Of a stretch of DNA of 64,000 bases, positions 23,189-32,763 are shown in pieces. Origin of the DNA: Anthoceros angustus (Eukaryota > Streptophyta > Anthocerotopsida > Anthocerotales > Anthocerotaceae); NCBI GenBank assembly GCA_010909165.1, contig MU008155.1, forward strand, positions 434,001 to 498,000. The letters run 5' to 3'. Each line of letters begins with the position of its first letter. Within the stretch, counting starts at the first letter, position 1. Made by a program: the position numbers and the translations under genes. The notes beneath the pieces are model-generated. The model was not told where the DNA came from, made no database searches, and saw only the letters and a list, made by a program, of their open reading frames with translations.

Positions 23189-25693
23189 TCATACAGTTGG
23201 CACCAGCATTCTCCCCACCCCCAGGTATTCCGCAGCAAACTCCTGGTCTGACTTGGACAGGACTGTTTGCAGGTCGAAGTCCAACTTGCGCCTCGCAAGC
23301 ACCATAGCTCTCGGTTTGATTCTTTTTTCGAGAGAGAAGCTGAAAAACCTGGGGTAGAAAAATACATCTTCTACAGGTTTGCCCATGGAGTCCACAAGGA
23401 AGTCTAACTTGGGTTTCAAAACAGCCGCAATGGAGTATCCTACAAGTGGAGGAAACCGGTACACCATCTCGGCCACATCTTCCTGGCATAAGCCCCTTTC
23501 CTGAAGGTAGTCCATTCTGCAGGAATGAAACGTCAGTCACACGCATTTCTCGGACTCTGAAGATTTTGCACATATTTCAGTCCAGGCTACAGGCCATTAA
23601 GAAGGACAGGCACATACCGTGGTTTGATTGACATAGTGACACTCATTGACAGCACTTGGGGGTACCACCTTACTACCCTGCCAAGCTGCTCTCTTGGGAC
23701 TCCAAGCTCCAACAGATAATTCAAATTGCGCTGCAGCGTCTTCTCAATGTCTGAAGAGAACACCTCTGGTGTACGAAGGAGAATTTTTTTCACATCGTCG
23801 TCATTTTCCACTCCAGTGTCTCGCAAGAATTGAACAACCTGCTCGGCAGCAGTTCAGGTAGGCCAGTGATGATAAAGCCATGGTCTAAAACAGAGTGACT
23901 TGTGCCAGGACAGAGTCCAGGCGCGGGGCGTCCACTAGCAGAGAATTGAGCAGTCCGAACAACCAAACAAAGACTTGCCTGCTGGAACTCCCGTGGGCCT
24001 CTCAGGAGGAGGTTTGGCGAACTGCCGATTGCTCCTCCCAATCTCCTGCTCTTGGCACCGACCTGATTCATAGCATCAATCATCGGCTGGAAAGTTCGTG
24101 TCGGTGAGCCACCTAAGAGCAGAGGATACTTTGTAATTGCACGGTGCAGCTTGCTCTTGGGTACCTGGATCACAAGCCTGAAGTCAGAGTGGAAGCAGAA
24201 CCCTACAAAGCAACATCTTACACATCGAAAAAGCATGGTTGGCATACCTTCACAGCGTCCAGAAACTCTACAGTCTTGGAAACATTGTCCTCCACACACC
24301 TGCTCAGAAGCCAAGGATATTTTACAATCATGTGGCCTAGATCCCTTGCACGCACACCTACCTGGAGCACCAGGAGACAAACATCAAGGCTAACACTCGA
24401 CACGTTTTCCTAAGGTGTGTGAATCTGCTGGCTTGCGACTTACTGCTCTTAGCTTCTTCATTCGTGGCTTGAGCTCCTCTTCAACATCGTATTGCAGAAA
24501 TGGAGGAAAGCACAAGATGACACGTCCAAAGCTCTGTCTTGGCACACCTACTTCTTCCAAGTAGGAAAGCACAGGCTTCAGCTGCAATTCCAGACTCCGA
24601 AGCAGAATTTGAGGAAAGCCTTCAATAATAAGGGCCACAGCCTTGTCTTTATCACTGAAAGCACGGAGTGCCCCACGCTGAGCTTCCATCTACCAATAGC
24701 TTGAAAACAGGACAAAAACTAGTTAGAAGCCTCAAAGGCTAGCATACATAAGTGTTGCAAACAGCAGAGCGATAACAAGCGGAGCTTGAACCTTTTCAAA
24801 CAGAGAAAGAGTCCTCTGAAGATCATCATCGACATAGAGCGATATTCTCTTCATCATAACTCGAATTTGATCTTCCAGACCGACTTTCCTATCGTCTGCT
24901 GGCGGCACCAGCGCTTCTAAAAACCTCACCTGGAACAGGAGAAGTCAATCAGTTCAGAAACCTAACCACGTCCCGAAGTTGCTGATGCCACAAACAGCAA
25001 GCAGCAAGCAGCAAGACGAGTAGGACACAAGACCACCTTCGCCAACAGCTCTGCCAAGTTCCTTCCAGACAGAAGGTGAGCTATCCTCGGGATCTGAGAA
25101 AGGCGAACACCAACACTCTCCAGGAAAGGGGCCAGCTGCCTTCCAGAGCTCCTGAAAGCAATCTGAAGCAACCGAAATCTGTACACTGCAGGATCGCTAT
25201 CAGAATAACTAGTCGTGGCATCTTCACCTGAACTCAGAATGCCCAGGTCGCTCAACTCCTTGTCGGCATCAATCAGCCTTTGAGCATAGACAGGCGCTTT
25301 GGCAGATACCGAGAGAGCATCCTCTTCGGACAGCCCGCCCTGCATCATGAATTCTGCAACCGCGGCACTAGCCTCGGCCATGGCATCATAACCATCGCTT
25401 TCATGAGATGTGGCCCCAGCAGCATCACCTCCATCATCCTCTTTCATATCGCCCCTCCCTTGTTCAGCATTCTGGGCAAACAGAGGATACAGGACTCTCC
25501 GATTCCACAGCCCAACAAATCCCACACCCCCTGAGCCCCCGGATTCCCATGGCCTAGCAGCATCCTCACCAGGCCTCCACAAAACTGAACACTTCTGCTT
25601 CCTGCCAGACCCGCAGAGGAGTGCCTGCCCACCAGCATGCCAAAGGCAGGTGCGAGGCGGGAACGGTAAGCCCAGCATGGCCGCCACTCGCAT
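23189..25693 (-). CDS. mTERF-family organelle protein
   Basis: mTERF proteins bind organelle nucleic acid and influence transcription, splicing or translation in plastids or mitochondria. Seven exons are inferred: 25693-25037, 24929-24792, 24689-24444, 24361-24248, 24164-23979, 23838-23618 and 23516-23189 (about 629 residues). Repeated helix-turn units with the mTERF signature are visible, such as LGHMIVKYPWLL, HRAITKYPLLLG, LGRVVRWYPQVLSMS and VAEMVYRFPPLVGYSI, each starting with a short helix and a Pro-containing turn. The first ~130 residues are low-complexity and could hold a transit peptide. The ATG at 25,693 was chosen because the longer frame lacks an upstream ATG. Intron 5 has a GC donor (CAG/GCAAGT at about 23,979). 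The gene is head-to-head with the P450, about 340 bp between starts. Subfamily and target organelle are not determined. Confidence 0.88.
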
Positions 25694-26029
25694 CGGATTC
25701 CGACCCAGCACACCTGGCTTTACCTAGGAAGAGAGAGCTCGGTGCTGCGTAAAAGCTTATTTTCTATGTCGTTTCTGCGGTCTGGACAGGATGTTGCGAG
25801 AGCTGGACGCGTGGTGCATCCAGCGCATTTGGGTAGCATTGTTGCGAGCATTTCGCAAGCTGGCAACCCAGTTCGAGGGTCGTTGTATTTCCTTCCATCT
25901 CTTGGCTTTGGGGCACTTCCATGCCGGGACACTATGGCCGGGGTTGTGGCTGTGGCTGCTGGATCGAAGACTGCTCTAAGATTGTGCGAACGAGCTCAAT
26001 TCGGGAGGCTGTGAACTCCGGCTTTCAAC
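25694..26029. promoter_or_regulatory. Short divergent promoter region between mTERF and P450 genes
   Basis: The two start codons face away from each other across about 336 bp, so both promoters and 5' untranslated regions must share this interval. I see no convincing TATA box. The role is inferred from position only. Confidence 0.5.
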
Positions 26030-27790
26030 ATGGATGAGACTCAGGTGCAGTTCCTTTGCCTGCTCTGCGTCTGCACGTACTGCCCTCAAGTGGCCAAGTT
26101 CTCGGCCCATCCCCAGCTCTCCAATGTCAGTACCTGCCCGGTGAGGCCGCCGGCGGTGGAGCCTCCTCCCCTGGCTCTGGATGGGCCCGCCGGGGAAGCT
26201 CAGGAATGGAATGTGGCTTGGTGGGCGATGGTGGCGGTGCTGCTGGCGGTGTTGCTGGCTGTGGGCAGATTCCTGAAGGTCTACTGGTGGGACTTGCTGG
26301 TCCTGAAGGCGGACCTGGAGAGGAAGGGAGTGCTGGGTCCTCCGTTCCGTTTCCTTGCTGGGAATCTCGGGGAGATGAGCGGCATGGCGAGGAAGGCCCA
26401 GGAGATGCCCATGGCAGAGATCAGCCACGACATTGTGCCTCGGGTGTTTCCGTATTACCGGGAATGGGCCAAGCTCTACGGCAAGCCCTTCCTCGTGTTC
26501 GTCGGCCCGCAGCCCACCTTGGTGACCAGTGATCCGATCCTGCTGGATGCCATCTTCAAGACCAAGCCCGGGCAGCTCCACAACGGCTGGCTGCAGAGAG
26601 TGTACGTGAAGATGACCTTGGGGGAGGCGGGGCTGGTACTGGCCGAAGGGGAGAGCTGGAAGTCCTGGACTGACAAGGCCGGGGTGGTGACGGATGCCCT
26701 CAACTCCGACAGAGTGGATGCCATTGTGAAAACCATGGTGAAGGCTGTGAAGACGGAGCTGTTTGAGGACTGGGACAAGGAGTTGAGGCACTCTGGGGAT
26801 CACACTTCCGAGATTGACATCTGCAAGAAGGTGAGCAAGCTCACCACCAAGGCTCTGTCCCACACGGCCTTCAGCAGCAGCCACAGGAAGGAGGGGAAGA
26901 AGGTGTTCAAGAAGCAGATGGAGCTGATGGAGATTCAGACGGAGCTTTCGCAGAGGAGGGTTTGGATTCCGGGATGGCTCCCCTCTCGTAGGCAGCGGAG
27001 GATGCTGAAGCTCAGGCGAAGGATTGAATCCACGCTTCATGAGATCGTGACTGAGCGGGTGGGCTCGATCAGGGCAGGCGGGAAGGCCTTCCCTTCTTAT
27101 GGTAACGATCTTCTGGGGCATATCCTGAGCAACGCCAAGAGTAGGAGGCTGGACTGGGACATCGAGCAGATAGTAGACCACTGCAGGAACTTCTTCTTCG
27201 CAGGCTACGAGACCAGCGCCATCATGCTGTCCTGGACTCTCATGCTGCTGGGGCACTACACGAAATGGCAAGACCGGGCTCGGGCCGAGATCCTCGAGCT
27301 CTGCGGAGACGAGGCCCCCGAGGCCGCCCAGCTGAGCGAGATGAAGGTTCTGGGCATGGTGTTGAAGGAGTCCCTGCGGCTCTACCCTCCCTCCGCCGTC
27401 CTCTCCAGGGAGATCCAAAAGCAGGCCACCCTCAATGGCCTGGAAGTCCCCAAAGGTCTAGCCACCTTCACCCTGGTGCTGCAGCTGCACCGGGAGCCCG
27501 GGATTTGGGGAGACGATGCTCTGGAGTTCAAGCCGGAGCGGTTTGCAGATGGCCTGCCCGACGGCCTCCATCCTCTGGGATACTTGCCCTTCTCGTCTGG
27601 ACGTCTGGTGTCTGTGGGGCAGGCTTATGCTGTTCTGGAGGCTAAGGTCGTGCTCGCCATGTTCCTCCAGAGATACATCTTCCATCTCTCCCCCAAATAC
27701 AAGCATTGTCCCAACACTCTCGCTCTGCGGCCTGAGCATGGAGTTCCCCTCATTGTGAGGAAGCGCCTCCCTGACTATCCAGACCCATAG
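26030..27790 (+). CDS. Cytochrome P450 (CYP72-clan-like) with altered heme-binding loop
   Basis: One uninterrupted frame of 586 codons. A hydrophobic anchor lies near residues 61-83, after an unusual Cys/Pro-rich N-terminal extension. Hallmarks in order are the I-helix FAGYETS (about 390-396), the K-helix E-S-L-R (447-450) and PERF (about 502). The loop that should read FxxGxRxCxG reads FSSGRLVSVG. Spacing is exact, but position 6 is Leu (526) instead of Arg and the axial heme ligand is Ser (528, codon TCT at 27,611-27,613) instead of Cys. The sequence around it (YLPFSSG, VGQAYAVLEAK) is otherwise typical. Overall similarity, from memory, is to CYP72-clan enzymes such as the CYP714/CYP709/CYP721 types, many of which modify hormones. 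Without the thiolate ligand normal monooxygenase chemistry is not expected. An intact frame argues against simple decay. Confidence 0.9.
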   Translation: MDETQVQFLCLLCVCTYCPQVAKFSAHPQLSNVSTCPVRPPAVEPPPLALDGPAGEAQEWNVAWWAMVAVLLAVLLAVGRFLKVYWWDLLVLKADLERKGVLGPPFRFLAGNLGEMSGMARKAQEMPMAEISHDIVPRVFPYYREWAKLYGKPFLVFVGPQPTLVTSDPILLDAIFKTKPGQLHNGWLQRVYVKMTLGEAGLVLAEGESWKSWTDKAGVVTDALNSDRVDAIVKTMVKAVKTELFEDWDKELRHSGDHTSEIDICKKVSKLTTKALSHTAFSSSHRKEGKKVFKKQMELMEIQTELSQRRVWIPGWLPSRRQRRMLKLRRRIESTLHEIVTERVGSIRAGGKAFPSYGNDLLGHILSNAKSRRLDWDIEQIVDHCRNFFFAGYETSAIMLSWTLMLLGHYTKWQDRARAEILELCGDEAPEAAQLSEMKVLGMVLKESLRLYPPSAVLSREIQKQATLNGLEVPKGLATFTLVLQLHREPGIWGDDALEFKPERFADGLPDGLHPLGYLPFSSGRLVSVGQAYAVLEAKVVLAMFLQRYIFHLSPKYKHCPNTLALRPEHGVPLIVRKRLPDYPDP

Positions 27791-27861
27791 CGTTAGTGGA
27801 GCCCCGTAGCCACGCACCCGGGATTGCGACAGTATGGAAGGAACGTCGATCTTGCAGCCAG

Positions 27862-27965
27862 GAGAAACATCACTCTCTTATTTATGAACATCGGAGTCTC
27901 CTCTTTCAGGACAAGAGAAACATCACTCTCTTATTTATGAGCATCAGAGTCTTCTCTTCCACAAC
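27862..27965. repeat. Direct repeat, period 53 bp, downstream of the P450
   Basis: GAGAAACATCACTCTCTTAT occurs at 27,862 and 27,915, followed in both by a TTATGARCATCRGAGTCTYC segment. It probably lies in the 3' untranslated region. Confidence 0.8.
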
Positions 27966-28299
27966 AGTTGGATGTCGATGTGCACTATCAAGCACATGTT
28001 GATTGCCTCAGAATGTGCTTTACTAACAGCTCGTCAGCCACAACGAAGTGATTCATAAGCACGTGCTGAAGGGATTTTGTACATGTTCTAGTAGAGAGCC
28101 GTAGCCACGAAGAAGTGATTCCTACACACATGCTGGTGTGCTCTACATATGCTCTAGTAGGCTTAGAGGCACAGCCACAAGGAAGTATTTCAGACACATG
28201 CTGGTGGGTCTTGCAACGTGGTAGTTCATCACACATATGGTACAAGGTGGCAGTTCCTCACACACATGCTGCATGGTGGTGGTTCATCATGCACATGCT

Positions 28300-28430
28300 A
28301 CGCTGGTGAGCTCCACATCTCTTCTGGTGAACTCTGCTATGCCGGTGGGCTTTACATCTGTTCTGGTGGGCTTCACGTGTGTTCTGGTGGGCTTCACATC
28401 TGTTCTGGTGGGCTCTACATTTCTTCCCTT
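28300..28430. repeat. 21-bp minisatellite (TGGTGGGCTTCACATCTGTT type)
   Basis: Four to six head-to-tail copies of a 21-nt unit centred on CTGGTGGGCTTCACATCTGT. Being a multiple of three it keeps a frame of 7-residue repeats open, but there is no surrounding gene evidence. Confidence 0.7.
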
Positions 28431-28636
28431 CAGCGAGCCAATGTTGTAGTGGGCTTCACTTTAGGGCTCAGGGTTTACGCTCTATCTCTTACAAATGACC
28501 TCAGATACGTAGGAGGTGTCATCAATGTATTGAAACTCCAGACTCCAAACCGTGCCGATTGTCTACGCAGTTGGTTTTGGGATCACAAACATGTAGTGTG
28601 CGCAATCTAGACATGAACACTTGCCTTACTTGTTGC

Positions 28637-28815
28637 AGCTTCTGGGCTCCAGGTGATGCAAATGTCTTTGGTCAGCAGTGAGCAGCAAGCTGTTGTCTAT
28701 TGTAGCTTCTGGGCTCCAGGTGATGCAAATGTCTTTGGTCAGCAGTGAGCAGCAAGCTGTTGTCTGTTGCAGCTTCTGGGCTCCAGGTTATGTAGATGGC
28801 TTCGGTCAGCAGCAA
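28637..28815. repeat. 67-bp tandem repeat, three copies
   Basis: AGCTTCTGGGCTCCAGGT starts at 28,637, 28,704 and 28,771, an exact 67-bp spacing. The third copy has diverged in its second half. Confidence 0.85.
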
Positions 28816-29790
28816 GCTGGTCTAGCACTCCGCCCTTGACCCAGGGCCAGGACCATTTACGTATGAATTCATGGTGGATTGTGCGGTTGTATGCAAGCGA
28901 ACGCTCACGCATGACATCATATTGACATCACTGAATTCACGAGTTCCAACCAACAACCCCTTGTCCTTCCTTTAGTGTCTGGCATTGAAGCAAGCGTGAT
29001 GCCATCCATTTATGCACATCTGCCGCAGGTAGCGGAAGTCTAGACCTAAAGACCGCAGACTGCGGTGATGCCGGTTGCATTCCACTGGTCGACTCACAGG
29101 GGGGAACGTGGCCAGTTCCTCAAGCAAGTGCTCAAGCCAGCATCTTTACATCCGCTGCCTGGAAGGCTGTGCATATGGCCCATTGTGATTTGCGACTCCA
29201 AACCACCACTTGTGACGTTCCCGGGTGGCTCCAGGCTGAGTCCAAAGTCGCCTTCCAGTTATCAACCAAAGGTGTGTAAGAAACCCACGCGGTTACCGGG
29301 ACCGGGACCCACAAACTTTCATGGGTCCGCTTCGGGTTCGGGGTGGACATGGAATCTTGTAAGCCTGTATCTGAATATTTAATGAGGAAAGGGAGCGGAA
29401 GAAATTGTACGAAGTTATATATCAATTACTAAGTACTGAAAATAAGTGTCACATTTTTAGGCTGTCGCATGAAAACCTCACCCTTAGGATGACTTAAATG
29501 TAGTTTCTCCATGAAGGTATGGGGCCTCACAACATATATGAAATTCTTTGTCCCCCAGCAATGATACACCAAAGAGTACAAGGCTTCCTTAACTTGTCCA
29601 CTATTTGAGTAATTGCCGAACTATGCCTTCGAAGCACCAATTTACAGGTTATCCATGCACAAGGGCATCTCCTGTGTAGGCACAAAATTTGTCTACATTG
29701 CCATTTTGTTGATGTCGACAATGAAGCTCATTTCTTTCTTACCTACCCAACCATCCATCCTCTCTGTTAAGACTTCCCTCAACATTTTTA
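28816..29790. other. Intergenic sequence, nothing recognised
   Basis: Average-composition DNA with short frames only (the longest is about 105 codons at 29,065-29,382). No motif, RNA gene or element terminus was recognised. Confidence 0.45.
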
Positions 29791-29794
29791 CAAT

Positions 29795-29992
29795 AATCTA
29801 CCATGGTCACTAGCTCTCCTTCAATTTCCAACCCAAGAGCTGATAACCTACCTTGGCCACAAGCTCTCCATCAATTTGCAGCCCAAGAGGAGATAACCTA
29901 CCATGGCCACAAGCTCTCCATCAATTTGCAGCCCAAGAGGAGATAACCTACCATGGCCACAAGCTCTCCATCAATTTCCAGCCCAAGGGGAG
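29795..29992. repeat. 50-bp tandem repeat, four copies
   Basis: GATAACCTACCATGGCCACA-type units begin at 29,842, 29,892 and 29,942, preceded by a more diverged copy from about 29,795. The period is exactly 50 bp. The last copies are nearly identical. Confidence 0.85.
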
Positions 29993-30379
29993 ATCTTCCT
30001 CTACTATGTATACAACATAGTGAATTTACATCGCATAGGTGAAGGTACCCACCTTTCTTAGAGAGTCAAGTCTTGTAAATACCAGTCCCAATTCTTCTCA
30101 ATAACTGATAAAGACTCCTATCCCTGGAACTATGATTGAATAAAATGAATAGTGCATAGTTAACCAACCCAATTCTACTCTTACCCATAGCTCCTCACAT
30201 TCGAAGCTCCACCCACTTTCCCTTCTCATTTGAGCACTCCCTCTTTTCCTCTTTCTACCAGGTTTTCTTATAGTCTTCCCCATTTACGTAGGGTGCTGCT
30301 GGCTTCCCTTGAGTAAGTCCCTTGAGTAAGACTTGGAGCGTATAATAAACCGTTCAATCAATAAATCAATCAATCCACC

Positions 30380-31145
30380 ATCGTTGCTACAATCCCCGGA
30401 CTTAGATCCCAATAAGCCATCGTTGCTACCAACCCTTCACCTGGATCTTAATAAGTTGCTGCAATCCCCTGATTTGCATCCCTGTAAGCCACCATTGCTA
30501 CAATCCCCTCACTTGGATCCTAATAAGCCAACTTGGCTACAATCCCCCGACTTGGATCCCAATGAGCCACCATTGCTACAATCCCCTGACTTGCATCCCA
30601 ATGAGCCATCGTTGCTACAAGCCCTTCACCTGGATCCTAATAAGCCACCGTTGCTACAATCCCCCGACTTGCATCCCTGTAAGCTACCATTGCTACAGTC
30701 CCCTCACTTGGATCCTAATAAGCCAACTTTGCTACAATCCCCCGACTTGGATCCCAATGAGCCACCATTGCTACAATCCCCCGACTTGGATCCCAATAAG
30801 CCATCGTTGCTACAAGCCCTTCACCTGGATCCTAATTAGCCGCCGTTGCTACAATCCCCCGACTTGCATCCCAATAAGCCACCGTTGCTACAATCCCCTC
30901 ACCTGGATCCTAATAAACCACCGTTGCTACAATCCCCCGACTTGGATCCCAATGAGCCACCTGGATCCTAATAAACCACCGTTGCTACAATCCCCCGACT
31001 TGGATCCCAATGAGCCACCTGGATCCTAATAAACCACCGTTGCTACAATTCCCCGACTTGGATCCCAATGAGCCACCGTTACTACAATCCACTCACTTGG
31101 ATCCCAACAAGCCACCGTTGCTACAATCCCCGGGCTTGGATCTCG
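30380..31145. repeat. 39-bp minisatellite encoding a 13-residue repeat
   Basis: About 20 head-to-tail units of the type TTGCTACAATCCCCYGACTT + GGATCCCAATGAGCCACCG. Most are 39 bp, so one frame (PPLLQSPDLDPNE) stays open at 30,333-30,839 and again at 31,010-31,198. Unit variants alternate (CTGGATCC, TTGCATCC), hinting at a higher-order pattern. The frame is broken at 30,837 by TAG in a unit that otherwise fits. No promoter, signal or flanking domain supports a gene. Confidence 0.8.
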
Positions 31146-32763
31146 GTAAGGACGAACCGGGAGAGCACAAGAAACCACACGAGCCAAAAAAAAACTAGCA
31201 AAGCTATGACACCTTGGATTTCACTTTCCACCTTTTGAGAAAATAGTAGTCTAACACTATGGCTGAATAGGTCACATATCACATATATAGGTCCTATACC
31301 TGAAAAAAAAAAATCGTCGCAAGTACATATGTGTCTACGTACATAAGCGAAGGAGAGGCAATAGTGTGTACATCCGTACATGTATGTTGGCATTGCGCCA
31401 GTGCACCATTGTCCCATTGCACGGCAGCATGGGGAATGCGTTGCTCATCCGAAACGCCTCCTCTTCAACGAGACGAAGATGACAAAACCATCACAAACAT
31501 GATGATGGCTGCAGATATCGACGATGTGGGCCCGGCAGCGGCAGCGGCAGCGGCAGCTTGCGGGGAAGAGGCGGGCCGCACTGCCCTGCCCTGCCCTGCC
31601 CTGCCAGCCCCAGCCCCAAGTCGTCGCCTTGCCACTTGCAGCTTGCCGCTTCACGTTTGCAGGCAAAACGGCCACGGCAGCGGGCGACCGGTCCCGCCGA
31701 CGGGTCGCCCGCCGGCGCCCGGTCCCGGCGTGTGGGGCCCCGGCGCGTGCGCGGAAGGTTCGTGCCGTTGACGAGGGCGGTGGCAGTACAGCCCACCACA
31801 ATCCCATCACTGAGATCCGGCGCCCGTTCCGTTTGCCCGTTTGCCCCTTCCTGTGCCCCTTCCGCCCCCTCGGACCCTCCAAACCCCGCTCGTGTTAGAA
31901 AGCCGGCGCCTAATTTGGAGCCCGCGGCGTCACGCAAACTATTTTTAGCCACCTCCTCCGCTGTCACCCCCCATTATTATCACGGTACCCACTTGCCCGC
32001 GCCCACCGGTCGCTGCAGTACGTGCGGACGACCGGTCGGCCCCGGCCTCGGAGCCTTCCCCGTCTCCGCGCCTTGCGCCTTGCGCTTGCAGAGCTGCTGC
32101 CTGCCGTGCTCGCTCCCGCAGCAGCCGAGGCCTGGTGGGAGCGTCTTCCTCGCCTGCCTCGGCGCCGGGGATTCCGCGGTTTTTTGCGCGGTTCGAACGT
32201 GGGAGGCCAATCCGGGGCGCGGGGATCGGAATTCCTGCTGAGGTTGGAGACTCAGAATGGGCTCGGGAAGGCGCATTTCCTGGTGATCGAGGTCGCGGCC
32301 GGCGGGAGGGCGACGGAGCGGGATGCTGGAAGACGGAGGCGTGGCGAGGGGGAATTGTTTTTGTGGGCGGTAGTGGATGTGGTGCGGCGGATGCGTGAAG
32401 GGGATGGGGATGTTTGTATGTGCATGAGGTGATGCCATTGCGAGATGGGCGGTAGGATGGGGAGAGGGAAGGTGGGGCTGGATGGTGGTGCTGTGGGAGC
32501 GCAGATTCGGGCCTTGAGATGTGGGGAGGTGCGGGGAGGAGCGGGAGGCGAGATGGGGAGGTGCCCGCTGTCTGGGGGGGAGGACGGGTCGCTGCCGGGA
32601 CAATGCACGGGTGTTGCTGCCGAATTGTGCAGTGTCGGATGTGCGGGAGATGGTGGTGCGGCGTCCGGGGTTGAGGTGGGGGAAGGGGAGGTGTCGTAGG
32701 TGTGGCTCTGTGGCCATGGTGCGGACATGTTAGGTTTTCCCTGCCCAGCTTCTTCGGTTGTGT
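31146..32763. other. Upstream region of the LRR receptor kinase, GC-rich with CCTGC microsatellite
   Basis: This 1.6 kb precedes an intronless receptor kinase and should hold its promoter and 5' leader. From about 31,530 it is strongly GC-rich, including a short (CCTGC)n run near 31,583-31,603. Overlapping frames of 130-245 codons on both strands between 31,440 and 32,730 look like composition artefacts and match no family. No TATA box could be assigned with confidence. Confidence 0.45.

Noticed and set aside
25976-27418. 480-codon minus-strand frame overlapping the P450
   Set aside because: It is antisense to a P450 with clear motifs, has no recognisable motif itself, and is expected in GC-rich coding DNA.
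28637-31145. CRISPR-like array
   Set aside because: The repeats here have no unique spacers of even size between them; they are plain tandem minisatellites in a plant nuclear context.
31440-32733. Several 130-245-codon frames upstream of the receptor kinase
   Set aside because: They overlap each other on both strands, are GC-driven and Pro/Arg-rich, and match no family. The region is better read as promoter and 5' leader.
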